DNA from: Profundibacter sp033851955
Lineage (GTDB): Bacteria > Pseudomonadota > Alphaproteobacteria > Rhodobacterales > Rhodobacteraceae
Direction of reading: 5' to 3'
Assembly (NCBI GenBank): GCA_033851955.1
Contig: JAWSVK010000001.1
Span: forward strand, 62,001-126,000
DNA: 64,000 bases
Positions 8,134 to 18,114 of the stretch are shown here, piece after piece. The notes beneath the pieces were generated by a model. It was not told the origin of the DNA, did not search any database, and saw nothing but the letters and a program-made list of their open reading frames with translations. Made by a program: the position numbers and the translations under genes. Numbering within the stretch: the stretch's first letter is position 1; each line of letters begins with the position of its first letter.

Positions 8134-11100
8134 ATGGTCCAGTCCAACCACATAACCTTTGGCGGTGCGCCCGAGGGGTTTGATGCGCATATTCTGGCCC
8201 AAGAGCTGGCCAAAACCAAGCAACCTGTCGTTCATATCGCCCGTGATGACAAACGCTTGGCGGCGATGCAATCAGCGCTGAAATTCTATGCGCCTGATGC
8301 GGTGGTGCTGCATTTCCCGTCTTGGGACTGCCTGCCGTTTGACCGCACATCGCCAAATCCTGACGTTTCAGCCGCCCGCATGGCGACACTGGCGGGGTTG
8401 GCGCATGGCATGCCTGTGCCGTTTATCTTGTTGACCACGCTTAGTGCCGCCACCCAATTTGTGCCCGCCCGTTCGGTGTTGAAACAATCGGCATTTCGTG
8501 CCGAAGTCGGCCAGCGGATTGATGAGCAAGCCTTGCGCGGTTTTTTGTCGCGGATGGGGTTTGTGAACACGCCAACCGTGATGGAGCCCGGAGATTTCGC
8601 CATTCGGGGCGGAATCATCGACATCTTTCCGCCTGTAACGGCGGGGGGCAGTGGCGGACCTGTGCGGCTTGATCTGTTTGGCGACGTGCTGGATGGGGCA
8701 CGACATTTTGACCCGGCCACGCAACGCACCACAGAAAAACTCACCAGTATCGAGCTGGCGCCAGTTTCCGAAGTCATCATGGATGAGGCGGCGATCACGC
8801 GGTTTCGTCAAAACTACCGGATCGAATTTGGCGCGGCGGGCTCGGACGATCCGTTGTATGAAGCGGTCTCTGCGGGGCGCAAACATCAAGGGGCTGAACA
8901 TTGGCTGCCGTATTTCCATGAGAAACTGGAAACCCTGTTTGATTACCTGCCGGATGCCAGCATCGTTTTGGACGACCAATTCACCGCCTCGCGGCTGTCA
9001 CGTTGGGATTCGATTGAGGATCAATACGACACCAGACATGCGGCGATGTCGGTCAAAAACCGGATGGATTCGGTGTATAAACCCTGTCCGGCCGAGCAGC
9101 TCTATTTGAATGACGAGGCGTTCACAGCCGCCGTCATGAGCCATCGTGTGATCCAGTTGAACCCCTTGCCACAAAGCACGGGGTTGAACGTTATGGATGG
9201 CGGCGGGCGCATCGGTCGGAACTTTTCACCAGAACGCCAGCTGCAAGACGTCAACCTTTTCAAAGAGTTATCAGACCACATTAACGTTAAAAAACCAGAA
9301 GGTCCGGTGGTTGTTGCCAGCTATTCCGAGGGCGCGCGCGAACGTCTGACGGGTCTGCTTGAGGACGAAGGCCAGATGGGTCTGCGTCAAATCAAAGATG
9401 TGCGTGACGTGGGTGATGGCATCAATTTGGTGGTTTGGGGGCTCGAGCACGGGTTTACCGGCAACGGGCTGACGGTGATTTCCGAGCAGGATGTCTTGGG
9501 CGATCGTTTGATCCGCGCACCGCGCCGCAAACGTCGGGCCGAGAATTTCCTGACCGAGACCCAAGGGCTGTCGGTGGGCGATTTGATTGTGCATGTCGAC
9601 CACGGCGTCGGGATTTACAAAGGGCTGGAAACCATCACAGCGATGGGGGCTGCGCATGAATGTATCGCGCTGGAATATGCTGGCGGTGATCGTCTGTTTC
9701 TGCCGGTTGAGAATATCGAATTGTTGTCGAAATTCGGCCATGAAACAGGTCTGCTGGACAGGCTGGGTGGCGGCGCGTGGCAGGCCAAAAAGGCCAAGCT
9801 CAAGGAACGTATCCGCGAGGTCGCCGAAAAACTGATCCGATTGGCGGCCGAACGTGCCCTGCGCACGGCCACTGTTATGCAGGCCGAAAGCCATGCTTGG
9901 GAGGCTTTTTCGGCACGGTTTCCTTATCAGGAAACCGACGATCAGCTGTCCGCGATCGAGGATGTTCTGGGCGATATGGCGTCAGGTCATCCGATGGACC
10001 GTTTGGTCTGTGGTGACGTTGGCTTTGGCAAAACCGAAGTCGCGATGCGGGCAGCATTTGTGGCCGCCATGTCTGGACAACAAGTGGCGGTGATTGCACC
10101 GACCACATTGCTTGCACGTCAGCACTATAATTCATTCGCTGAACGGTTCCGCGGCTTTCCGATCAACGTCGGCCAGCTGTCGCGGTTCGTCAGCACCCGT
10201 GACGCCAACCTGACCCGCGAGGGCATGGCCCGTGGCACCATGGACATCGTGATTGGCACCCATGCGTTGCTGGCCAAATCGGTGAAATTCGAAAACCTAG
10301 GCCTGCTGGTGATCGACGAGGAGCAGCGGTTTGGTGTGAGCCACAAGGAACGCTTAAAGGAAATGCGCTCTGACGTGCATGTCTTAACTCTGACCGCCAC
10401 GCCGATCCCGCGCACCTTGCAAATGTCGCTGTCGGGCGTGCGTGATCTGTCGATCATTGGCACGCCGCCGGTGGACCGTTTGGCGATCCGCACCTATGTT
10501 TCAGAATTCGACGGGGTGACGCTGCGCGAGGGCCTTCTGCGCGAACACTATCGCGGTGGCCAATCGTTCTACGTGGTGCCACGGATCAAGGATTTGCCCG
10601 AGGTCGAGGCGTTCCTGCAGGATCACGTGCCAGAAGTCAGCTATATCGTGGCCCATGGCCAGATGGCGGCGGGCGAATTGGATGACCGTATGAACGCGTT
10701 TTATGACGGTAAGTATGATGTGTTGGTCGCCACCACGATTGTCGAATCTGGGCTGGACATTCCGACCGCCAACACCATGATTGTGCATCGGGCCGACATG
10801 TTCGGGCTGGCGCAGCTTTACCAGATCAGGGGCAGGGTCGGACGCTCAAAAACCCGTGCTTATGCCTATATGACGACGAAACCGCGCAGCCCAATTACGG
10901 CCACGGCGCAAAAACGTTTACGGGTATTGGCGAGTTTGGATTCGCTTGGCGCGGGCTTTACGTTGGCGTCACAAGATTTGGACATTCGCGGCGCTGGCAA
11001 CCTGTTGGGCGAGGAACAATCCGGCCAAATGCGCGAAGTCGGTTATGAGCTGTATCAACAGATGCTGGAAGAGGCGATTGGCAAGATCAAGTCAGGCGAG

Positions 11101-11598
11101 ATCGGCATGCCGGATGCAGGCGGCAAATGGGCGCCTGTTATCAATCTGGGCGTGCCTGTGTTGATCCCTGACGCCTATGTGCCTGATTTGGACGTGCGGT
11201 TGGGGCTGTACAGACGTCTGTCTACATTACAGACCAAAGTCGAGCTGGAAGGCTTCGCGGCTGAGCTGATCGACAGGTTTGGTACGCTGCCCAAAGAGGT
11301 GAATTCACTGTTGTTGGTGGTGCGCATTAAAGGCATGTGCAAACGCGCCGGAATCGCGCGTCTGGATGCGGGGCCCAAAGGGGCTGTGATCCAGTTTCAC
11401 AACGACAAATTCGCGTCGCCCGTAGGGTTGGTTGAATTCATCAATGACCAACGTGGCATGGCCAAAGTGAAGGGCACCAAGATCGTCATTCAGCGAGACT
11501 GGACCAAGGCAGCGGATAAGGTCAAAGGCGCCTATGCCATTGCCACTGATTTGGCGCAAAAGGTGATTGCCGAGAAGAAAGCTAAGAAAACGTCTTAA
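8134..11598 (+). CDS. mfd: transcription-repair coupling factor Mfd
   Basis: Mfd removes RNA polymerase stalled at lesions and recruits UvrA. The 1154-residue length is normal. In order it has the UvrB-homology module (FPSWDCLPFDRTSP near residue 65), the RNA-polymerase-interacting domain (GDLIVHVDHGVGIYKGLE near 480), the helicase core with Walker A GDVGFGKTE (about 626), DEEQ (about 727), TATPIPRT and QIRGRVGRSK, and the C-terminal TRCF domain. Its last four bases overlap the converging MFS gene. Confidence 0.97.
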   Translation: MVQSNHITFGGAPEGFDAHILAQELAKTKQPVVHIARDDKRLAAMQSALKFYAPDAVVLHFPSWDCLPFDRTSPNPDVSAARMATLAGLAHGMPVPFILLTTLSAATQFVPARSVLKQSAFRAEVGQRIDEQALRGFLSRMGFVNTPTVMEPGDFAIRGGIIDIFPPVTAGGSGGPVRLDLFGDVLDGARHFDPATQRTTEKLTSIELAPVSEVIMDEAAITRFRQNYRIEFGAAGSDDPLYEAVSAGRKHQGAEHWLPYFHEKLETLFDYLPDASIVLDDQFTASRLSRWDSIEDQYDTRHAAMSVKNRMDSVYKPCPAEQLYLNDEAFTAAVMSHRVIQLNPLPQSTGLNVMDGGGRIGRNFSPERQLQDVNLFKELSDHINVKKPEGPVVVASYSEGARERLTGLLEDEGQMGLRQIKDVRDVGDGINLVVWGLEHGFTGNGLTVISEQDVLGDRLIRAPRRKRRAENFLTETQGLSVGDLIVHVDHGVGIYKGLETITAMGAAHECIALEYAGGDRLFLPVENIELLSKFGHETGLLDRLGGGAWQAKKAKLKERIREVAEKLIRLAAERALRTATVMQAESHAWEAFSARFPYQETDDQLSAIEDVLGDMASGHPMDRLVCGDVGFGKTEVAMRAAFVAAMSGQQVAVIAPTTLLARQHYNSFAERFRGFPINVGQLSRFVSTRDANLTREGMARGTMDIVIGTHALLAKSVKFENLGLLVIDEEQRFGVSHKERLKEMRSDVHVLTLTATPIPRTLQMSLSGVRDLSIIGTPPVDRLAIRTYVSEFDGVTLREGLLREHYRGGQSFYVVPRIKDLPEVEAFLQDHVPEVSYIVAHGQMAAGELDDRMNAFYDGKYDVLVATTIVESGLDIPTANTMIVHRADMFGLAQLYQIRGRVGRSKTRAYAYMTTKPRSPITATAQKRLRVLASLDSLGAGFTLASQDLDIRGAGNLLGEEQSGQMREVGYELYQQMLEEAIGKIKSGEIGMPDAGGKWAPVINLGVPVLIPDAYVPDLDVRLGLYRRLSTLQTKVELEGFAAELIDRFGTLPKEVNSLLLVVRIKGMCKRAGIARLDAGPKGAVIQFHNDKFASPVGLVEFINDQRGMAKVKGTKIVIQRDWTKAADKVKGAYAIATDLAQKVIAEKKAKKTS

Positions 11599-12818
11599 AC
11601 TTGGGGTGAAATAACGGTCTCATGCCGGATGATATGCATCAAGGCAAACGCCAGCGCCGTGCAACACAACACGCCCAACACCAATGGAAACGGAGTGCCG
11701 TCAAACGCAAGCCCGATTGGGGCTGCGATGGTCACCGCCAACACAGTCGAAACCGCGCTTGAAACCGAAGCTGCCATGCCGGCGATATGGCCCATCGGCT
11801 CGAGCGCGATGGCGTTTAGATTGCCCAACGTCATGCCTGCCATGTAAAAGATTGTCGTCATCCAGATCAGGAAAAATGCCAAACCTGCCCATTCGGGGAG
11901 GTTGGTTAGGAACAATTGGCCCAAGAACAATGCGGACACTGTGAAAACGCATGTTAGCGTGATCCGGATCAATTTTCGCATTCCGACACGCACCACAAGG
12001 GCTGCGTTGACCAGCCCTGCGGTGCCAGACAACAATGCAATCGCGCCAAACCAAAGCGGGAAGTTGGCGCCTTGGTTGTATGTCACGTCAAAGATTTGCT
12101 GAACCGTGGACAGCATACCAAACAGGCAGCCCAATATCAGCGTTTGCACCAAAATAGTGATGCGCATCGTTTTGTTGGATAACACTTCAACGGCACCGGC
12201 CCATAGCACTTTGGCGCGAAACGGTCGGTGCATTTCAGGGGCCAAAGTTTCGGGTTGGCGAGTGAAAAACCAGGTTCCGTTGATCACCGCAAATATAACA
12301 AATGCACCAAACATTCCGCGCCAGCCAAAGATCGAAATGATCACCGCACCAAGGCTCGGGGCAAAGGCGGGCACGAGCGTAAAGATCATCATCACAAGTG
12401 ACATCAACTGCGCCATTTGTCGCCCAGAATATTGGTCACGGATCAGGGCCAAGGCCACCACCCGTGGACCCGCCGCCCCGATGCCCTGAAGCACCCGTGC
12501 GGCCAACATCATCTCCATAGAATCCGCCACCATCGTCAAAATCGATGCAAATATATAGAGCGCAACGCCTGCCAAGAATATGGGTCGGCGTCCAAAGGCA
12601 TCCGACAGCGGACCGGTGAAAAATGTGCCAAACCCCATGCCCAAAACAAAGCTGGTCAAAATCAGCTGCGCACGGTTTAGATCGTCCGGCGTTAGGGCCG
12701 CGCCTATTTCGGGCAAGGCTGGCAACATCGCATCAATAGAGAAGGCGATGGTGGCAAAGGACATCGCCATTAGAGCGACAAACTCTGGTTTTTTCAGGTG
12801 GTTACGTGGAAAAATCAT
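11595..12818 (-). CDS. Bcr/CflA-type multidrug MFS exporter
   Basis: The 407-residue protein has twelve predicted membrane helices and the drug-antiporter motif A variant GPLSDAFGRRPIFLAG after helix 2. SIDAMLPALPEIG at the start is typical of the Bcr/CflA group, which exports drugs such as bicyclomycin and chloramphenicol. Its ATG overlaps the stop of the upstream metal-hydrolase-like gene (ATGA), and it is last in a four-gene coupled series starting with the acyl-CoA synthetase at 15449. The true substrate is unknown and may be a product of that series. Confidence 0.88.
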   Translation of the reverse strand: MIFPRNHLKKPEFVALMAMSFATIAFSIDAMLPALPEIGAALTPDDLNRAQLILTSFVLGMGFGTFFTGPLSDAFGRRPIFLAGVALYIFASILTMVADSMEMMLAARVLQGIGAAGPRVVALALIRDQYSGRQMAQLMSLVMMIFTLVPAFAPSLGAVIISIFGWRGMFGAFVIFAVINGTWFFTRQPETLAPEMHRPFRAKVLWAGAVEVLSNKTMRITILVQTLILGCLFGMLSTVQQIFDVTYNQGANFPLWFGAIALLSGTAGLVNAALVVRVGMRKLIRITLTCVFTVSALFLGQLFLTNLPEWAGLAFFLIWMTTIFYMAGMTLGNLNAIALEPMGHIAGMAASVSSAVSTVLAVTIAAPIGLAFDGTPFPLVLGVLCCTALAFALMHIIRHETVISPQV

Positions 12819-13288
12819 GTTTTAAACTTTTTGCAAAACAAAAGGAAGAGGCCCGTAATACAGATCATGACCTCAACGGCAAAGCTCCAATGGGCCATGA
12901 ATGATAGGATCCAGTGACTGTGGGTTGGCGAAACAATGGCCAGCCGTATTAACGTGTCGTCAAACGGCCAAAACCACATGATTCCACCGACCAAAGTGTC
13001 GAGCAGCAAGTGCAAAAAGAGTGCCGCAAATGCCAAACAGGCGGACAGCAACCATTGACGTTTGAACATAGTAATCAGGGGTAAAACAACCACCGCGACC
13101 ATCACCCAGAACCCGGGCACATGGGGGAAATAGCGATGGTGATGCAACGAGCCTCCATCCACCAGATGAAACCAAAACATATCCAAATCAGGCAGCATTG
13201 ATGCGGCTAGAACGGTGCCCATCACCGCCCCCTTACGGCAGGCCATTCGGCCAAGGATATAGCCAGCAGGAAGATGCGCGATTAACAT
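12815..13288 (-). CDS. YdjM-type membrane-bound metal-dependent hydrolase family protein
   Basis: The protein of 157 residues has an N-terminal HLPAGYILG, a DLDMFWFHL segment, a HHHRYFPH histidine cluster near residue 50 and LLLDTLVGG, the pattern of the inner-membrane DUF457/YdjM family thought to bind metal. There are four to five helices. The start shares its A with the stop of the DsbA-like gene (TAATG), and the end overlaps the MFS gene by four bases. This is tight translational coupling. The biochemical function of the family is not established. Confidence 0.75.
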   Translation of the reverse strand: MLIAHLPAGYILGRMACRKGAVMGTVLAASMLPDLDMFWFHLVDGGSLHHHRYFPHVPGFWVMVAVVVLPLITMFKRQWLLSACLAFAALFLHLLLDTLVGGIMWFWPFDDTLIRLAIVSPTHSHWILSFMAHWSFAVEVMICITGLFLLFCKKFKT

Positions 13289-13932
13289 TAGGCGTCAGGT
13301 TCGTTTGCGGCGGCAAGCTCGACAATCACCTGACCCCAAATTTCGGCAGGCTGTGCGCCCGTCAGTACGGAATCATTGTTCAAGATGAACGTCGGCACCC
13401 CGCGCACACCCATTTCGCGACTATAGGCATCGCGGGCGCGGATGTCGTCCAGATCGGCGTCTGTTGCAAGCAGGCGCTCGACCATATCGGCGTCCATGCC
13501 ACTGTCGCCTGCGATGTTGCACAAAACAGCTCCGTCACCAATATCGCGGCCCTCAACGAAATAGGCCTTGAACAGGGCGGCCACCACAAAGGCTTGGCGG
13601 CCTTCAATGCCGGACCAATGGATCAAACGATGCGCGTTCAAGGTGTTTGGTGTGGTTTTGATGGCAGCAAAATCAATGTTCAACCCGGCCTCTTCGGCCT
13701 TTTTGGCAATCTCGCCATAGACCTTAAGCGCGCCCTCTTGGCCGCCGAATTTCAGCTCCAGATATTCGCGCCGATCCATGCCCCCGATCGCCATCTCGGG
13801 GTTCAATTGATAGGGCTGCCATTCGATCGAAAACCGGTGGTTCGGGTGTGCTTCCAAGGCGCGGTCAAGATAGGCTTTGCCGATATAGCACCATGGGCAA
13901 ATCGGGTCGGAAATAATATCAAGTTTGATCAT
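13288..13932 (-). CDS. DsbA/FrnE-like oxidoreductase (2-hydroxychromene-2-carboxylate isomerase superfamily)
   Basis: The 214-residue protein begins SDPICPWCYIGK with the redox pair CPWC at residues 12-15, followed by the helical insertion and the cis-proline segment GVRGVPTF near residue 175. This is the FrnE/DsbA thioredoxin-fold pattern. There is no signal peptide, so it should act in the cytosol on polyketide-like or thiol substrates. It overlaps the acyl-CoA synthetase stop by four bases (ATGA), which links the two functionally. The exact reaction cannot be inferred. Confidence 0.88.
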   Translation of the reverse strand: MIKLDIISDPICPWCYIGKAYLDRALEAHPNHRFSIEWQPYQLNPEMAIGGMDRREYLELKFGGQEGALKVYGEIAKKAEEAGLNIDFAAIKTTPNTLNAHRLIHWSGIEGRQAFVVAALFKAYFVEGRDIGDGAVLCNIAGDSGMDADMVERLLATDADLDDIRARDAYSREMGVRGVPTFILNNDSVLTGAQPAEIWGQVIVELAAANEPDA

Positions 13933-15449
13933 GACTGGGCCTCATAAGATTTGCGAATAGCGCGGCGCAACAATTTGCCGTTGGCACCCTTGGGTAGGGT
14001 TTCGATATGTTGAAATATACGTGGGGTTTTGTAACGCGCCATTTTGGATTTGGCAAAGGCTCTTAGGTCGGCCTCATCCAACACTTCGTTTGATGTGTAA
14101 AAGGCCGCGATCACGGTCGTGTCGGCTTTGACACTGACCTCAACCGCCGCGACCTCTTGGATGTCAGGATGGCTGGCAAGCGCAGTTTCAACCTCAAGCG
14201 GAGAAACCCGAAAGCCGCCAGCATTCATCATATCGTCATCGCGGCCCAAATAGCTGATCGCGCCATCAGCGGTCATTTGACAGGTGTCGCCGGTTACAAA
14301 CCACGCGCCACGATATTTGGCGGCGGTTTCCTCGGGCGCATTTAGATAGCCGAGCATCAGACCGGGGTCGTCCCTGTGGATCGCTAAAACACCCGCTGTG
14401 GCATAGGGCACGGGTGTTCCGTCATCATTCAGAATGGCGACGCGACGGCCGGTTTGGGGGTAACCTGAGGCGCCTTTGGGGGCTGGTTGTGTCGGGCTGC
14501 CAGAAATGAAGGTGGAGCATTCGGACATGCCAAAGGCCTCGTAAATTTCTGTACCTGTGGTGGTTTGCCACTGCGCGCGCACCCGTTCAGGCAGTTTTTC
14601 GCCCGCTGACAGACCATGGCGTAGGTCGTCCATCTGGGTCAGTTCGGATTTGAGCATCTGGCGGTAAACCCCTGGGGCGGCCGCAAATATACTGGCTTTG
14701 TGTTTTGCCATCAACGCAGACAGGTCGGCAGGTGCCACGTCGGGCGATGGAATCAATGCGGTGGCGCCGATGGTCCATGGGTCCATCAATCCGGTGCCCA
14801 ACGTGTAAGTCCAGTTGAAGGCGCCAGCATGCAAAATGCGGTCATGCGCCGTCATGCCATACCACCCCTTAAACATCATTTGACGCGCCCAGATAGCGCG
14901 GTGCCCATGGCACACGGCACGTGATTGGCCCGAGGTACCTGAAGTGTAGATGATATAGGCAAGCCGGTTTGGATCGCCCATGTCGAAACCGGCTGGCGGC
15001 AGATTATAGAAACCACGCAGGGTTTGGGCGTCAACAACAGGGCAGAGTGCTTGGCTCGGCAGATCCACCCCGTTGGTGGCGACAATCAACACGGGGGATA
15101 GGTCGTTACAGATTTTGTCGACTTCGGCAGTGGTCAATTGGGTAGAGGTTGGCACCGGCACCAGACCTGCTGTGATGGCGGCCAAGAACACGATCGGGAA
15201 TTCGGGTGTATTGCCAAGGCGCATCAGGATGCGTGCGCCGGGCTTAAGGCCCATTTGCAGCAATCCGGTTGCACAGCCGCGCACAGCTGTTTCGATTTGG
15301 CGATAAGTCCAGTCTTGCTGGCTGTCATTGCCAACAACGGACAATGCACATTTGTCGCCAAGGGCGGGAGCGCAATTCAACACATAACCCGCCATATTAA
15401 ATGGCTCTGGACAGGGGGCCGCTGGGCCTTGGTTGAAAATTGCGTTCAT
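13929..15449 (-). CDS. acyl-CoA synthetase (AMP-binding, benzoate/medium-chain type)
   Basis: This 506-residue ANL-superfamily enzyme activates a carboxylic acid with ATP and CoA. Visible motifs are the P-loop YTSGTSGQSR at about residue 167, YEAFGMSE (A5), VTGDTCQM with the ribose-binding Asp (A7) and GANGKLLRR with the catalytic lysine near residue 493. Several neighbouring substrate-pocket positions resemble benzoate or medium-chain ligases, but the acid is not predictable. It is the first gene of the coupled series continuing to 11595. Confidence 0.9.
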   Translation of the reverse strand: MNAIFNQGPAAPCPEPFNMAGYVLNCAPALGDKCALSVVGNDSQQDWTYRQIETAVRGCATGLLQMGLKPGARILMRLGNTPEFPIVFLAAITAGLVPVPTSTQLTTAEVDKICNDLSPVLIVATNGVDLPSQALCPVVDAQTLRGFYNLPPAGFDMGDPNRLAYIIYTSGTSGQSRAVCHGHRAIWARQMMFKGWYGMTAHDRILHAGAFNWTYTLGTGLMDPWTIGATALIPSPDVAPADLSALMAKHKASIFAAAPGVYRQMLKSELTQMDDLRHGLSAGEKLPERVRAQWQTTTGTEIYEAFGMSECSTFISGSPTQPAPKGASGYPQTGRRVAILNDDGTPVPYATAGVLAIHRDDPGLMLGYLNAPEETAAKYRGAWFVTGDTCQMTADGAISYLGRDDDMMNAGGFRVSPLEVETALASHPDIQEVAAVEVSVKADTTVIAAFYTSNEVLDEADLRAFAKSKMARYKTPRIFQHIETLPKGANGKLLRRAIRKSYEAQS

Positions 15450-15491
15450 TGTGCTGTGCTATGTTGAAGTTGGAAGGGGTGCAAGAGGTTG

Positions 15492-15560
15492 CGTCGCCTT
15501 CGGCGTCGCCCCAAGCGTTTTGCCCCTGCGGGCCAAAACGCGAAGATGCCCGCGGGGCAG
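15492..15560. repeat. intergenic palindromic repeat, copy 1
   Basis: The core inverted arms GCGTTTTG (15515-15522) and CAAAACGC (15534-15541) enclose CCCCTGCGGGC. A small CGCC-TTC-GGCG hairpin precedes it. The block from GGCGTCGCCCCAAGCG to the second arm is nearly identical to 22918-22956, with a compensating base-pair change in the stem. It lies in a 251-base gap between arsC and the synthetase gene. The rest of that gap shows an 8-bp inverted repeat (15612-15619 with 15640-15647) and no gene. Confidence 0.75.
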
Positions 15561-15700
15561 GTGGTTCAAGCAACCTGAATTCACCCGATGACGATTGCAA
15601 TCACCTTTATCTGTCGGGTCAACCCGCCATTGTCACCTAACCCGACAACGCCAATCTGCGCAAATGCGATGCCCAATGAATTCGGCCAGTAATATCAGCG

Positions 15701-16183
15701 TTATTTCAAAGTGCCAATCGCGCTGAGTTCAGTTTCCAGAACAGCGCGTGTTATGGTCTCAAAGGGCAGCGCCAACAGCTTTGCGGCGCGGCGGTTCAAG
15801 ATGGTATATGCCGTTTTGAAGGCTGCATCGCAATCGTCAGTGCAATCTGCAGGGTCATCGATACCCCAGTGACAGCGGACAGGTGCACCCGGCCAATGGG
15901 GGCAGGTTTCTGCGGCGGCAGAGCCACAAACGGTGATTACCACATCCATAACAGGGGCGGACAGGCCTGCGAACTCATCCCAGCTTTTGGAGCGCGCATC
16001 GTTGGTGTCATGGCCATGAGAGGCCAGCAATTTCAGCGCATGGCAATGAACCTTGCCAGTCGGGTTTGAGCCCGCTGAACAGGCCTTGATACGTCCGTTT
16101 GATGTATGGTTCAGGATCGACTCTAACAGGATCGAGCGAGCGGAATTTCCGGTGCACAGCACCAGCAGGTTTAACGGTCTCAT
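15701..16183 (-). CDS. arsC: arsenate reductase / low-molecular-weight phosphatase-fold protein
   Basis: The 160-residue product has the phosphatase loop VLCTGNSARS near its N-terminus (C-x5-R), the signature of thioredoxin- or glutaredoxin-coupled ArsC. It also has VITVCGSAAAETCP with further redox-candidate cysteines. It would reduce arsenate to arsenite in the cytosol. The ATG at 16183 overlaps the upstream stop (ATGA), and AGGAGG lies seven bases before it inside the upstream gene, so this start is firm. No ars transporter or ArsR is nearby, and its coupling to a peptide-binding protein gene is odd. Confidence 0.82.
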   Translation of the reverse strand: MRPLNLLVLCTGNSARSILLESILNHTSNGRIKACSAGSNPTGKVHCHALKLLASHGHDTNDARSKSWDEFAGLSAPVMDVVITVCGSAAAETCPHWPGAPVRCHWGIDDPADCTDDCDAAFKTAYTILNRRAAKLLALPFETITRAVLETELSAIGTLK

Positions 16184-18009
16184 TGAACCTCCTGATACCA
16201 CCAGACATCAGGTAAAAAGCCGATCCAATCACCATACATCGGCAAATTGTCGGCCGCAAAATGCAACTGCTTTTTGTGAGCAATGCGCGACGGCCCAGCC
16301 GCCCAAAATGGGATCACATAGCGCCCAGCGGTCAATATACGGTCCAAAGCACGGGTGGCGGCGCGAAAACCGTCTTGGTCAGTCGCGTTCAGCATTTGAT
16401 TGATCATCGCCTCGGCGGCTGGCGAATTCATCCCCATCCAGTTGCGTGAACCAGGTTGCGTGATGCCCCGAGCGCCCCAATAAAGCAGTTGTTCATTGCC
16501 CGGCGACAGCGACATGTAGCGGTTGTAATGGGCCATGTCGAAATCATAATTGTTGGTGCGTTCTTTATACTGGGCCTTGTCGATCACCGTAACCACGGGT
16601 TGGACACCCAGACGTTTGAGCGCCGAAACATACATGTCGACAATTGTCTGCACCTCGCTCGCGCCTTGTTTTAGCACGATTTCAAATTGCAGCGGCTGGC
16701 CAGATGCGTTTTGCATCACGCCCTCTTGAACATCCCAACCCGCTTCCTTTAGCAAGCCCATCGCTTTGCGGATGTTTTTGCGGTTGCGCTCGGTGCCATT
16801 TGAAACGGGCAGGGCATAACCTTGCAGGGTCCCGGGCAGCAATTTATCGGCAAAGGGGGCCAAGAATTCCGCGACCTGCCCCGTTGCGGGACCAGAGATC
16901 AACCCCAGAACCGAGTTGGAAAAATATGAGCTGATGCGAGGCTGGGCCGCGCCGTTCACCGCTTGGCTGATAAATTCATAGTTGAAGGCCAGCGTCAGCG
17001 CCTCGCGTACCCGCCAATCAGCGAATAACGGGTTGCGCGTGTTCATCACCAAACCGCTGATGCCGGTTGGGCGTTGATGCGGAATGATGGTTTTTACCAC
17101 GTCGCCAGATCGCATGGCGGGAAAATCATATTGAGTTTGCCATTTGTCGCTGTTGGCTTCACGCATCACGTCAATTTCGCCTGCTTTAAAGGCTTCGAAC
17201 AATACGCCCGCGTCCGTGAAAAACTCCATCCGGACCTCATCCAGATTGTGAACCCCACGGCGCAGCGGCATATCTCTGCCCCAATAATCAGGGTTACGTT
17301 CCATCACCAGATAGCGGCCCGGCTCAAAATCCTTGATCACATAGGGGCCGGTGCTGATGGGAGCCTCAAGCGAGGAGGCGGCAAAATCTTTACCCTCCCA
17401 TTGTGCCTTTTTTAGAATGGGCCGCATGCCGACGATCAATGCCAACTCGCGGTCAGCGGTTTTAAAGGTAAAGCGTACCTTGCGTGGGCCTGTGGCCTCG
17501 GTTTTGGCAATTTTGAGCCACGCGCCCAAAAAGCGTGGGTGGCCCTTGGTGCCCAATGTTTCGTAGGACCACAGCACATCCTCGACGGTGACGGGGCTGC
17601 CATCTGAAAATCGGGCCTCAGGGCGCAGGGTGAATTCAACCCATGTGCGATTCGCATCTGTTTCAATCGATTCGGCCAAAAGACCGTATAACGAGAACGG
17701 CTCGTCGTAATTTCGGCCCATCAGGCTTTCGTATCCGAGGTAGCGCAGCTGTCCCGGGGCGCGGCCTTTTAGGATATGTGGGTTAAGCGAATCAAAGCCA
17801 CCCAGCTCGCCCAGAACGATCCGTCCACCTTTCGGCGCGTCGGGGTTGGCGTAGGGGAGCGACACAAAATCATGTGGTAGGGCGGGGGTGCCATACATAG
17901 CTATGCCATGTTGGGGTTCGGCAGCGACGGGACCGGTTGTGAGAATCGCAAAACTCAGCCCCAGATTCAGCCAGATCGCGTGGAATAAAACTGTTCTCAT
18001 ATCAGGCAC
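16180..18009 (-). CDS. extracellular solute-binding protein family 5 (oligopeptide/YejA-like)
   Basis: The 609-residue precursor has a signal peptide (about residues 1-30, ending VAAEP). It is followed by the family-5 pattern: YGTPALPHDFVSLPYANPDAPKGG, LYGLLAES, TLRPEARFSDGSPVTVEDV and REALTLAFNYEF. It binds peptides in the periplasm for an ABC importer, closest in feel to YejA. The frame starts with GTG at 18009; ATG at 18000 is an alternative. No permease or ATPase genes adjoin it. Downstream, arsC is translationally coupled. Confidence 0.9.
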   Translation of the reverse strand: MPDMRTVLFHAIWLNLGLSFAILTTGPVAAEPQHGIAMYGTPALPHDFVSLPYANPDAPKGGRIVLGELGGFDSLNPHILKGRAPGQLRYLGYESLMGRNYDEPFSLYGLLAESIETDANRTWVEFTLRPEARFSDGSPVTVEDVLWSYETLGTKGHPRFLGAWLKIAKTEATGPRKVRFTFKTADRELALIVGMRPILKKAQWEGKDFAASSLEAPISTGPYVIKDFEPGRYLVMERNPDYWGRDMPLRRGVHNLDEVRMEFFTDAGVLFEAFKAGEIDVMREANSDKWQTQYDFPAMRSGDVVKTIIPHQRPTGISGLVMNTRNPLFADWRVREALTLAFNYEFISQAVNGAAQPRISSYFSNSVLGLISGPATGQVAEFLAPFADKLLPGTLQGYALPVSNGTERNRKNIRKAMGLLKEAGWDVQEGVMQNASGQPLQFEIVLKQGASEVQTIVDMYVSALKRLGVQPVVTVIDKAQYKERTNNYDFDMAHYNRYMSLSPGNEQLLYWGARGITQPGSRNWMGMNSPAAEAMINQMLNATDQDGFRAATRALDRILTAGRYVIPFWAAGPSRIAHKKQLHFAADNLPMYGDWIGFLPDVWWYQEVQ

Positions 18010-18079
18010 AATCCCTAAGTTACCTTATTTCTTAAAGGATTAACGTAACAACAGAATTACACCAGTTCAAACTTTTAGC

Positions 18080-18108
18080 TTGGCGCATGGACAAAGGTTG
18101 GATATAAA
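18080..18108 (+). promoter_or_regulatory. promoter of the candidate small RNA
   Basis: TTGGCG (18080-18085) and TATAAA (18103-18108) are spaced by exactly 17 bases and precede an orphan hairpin plus terminator. Transcription would begin near 18115. Confidence 0.6.
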
Positions 18109-18114
18109 GGTGTC

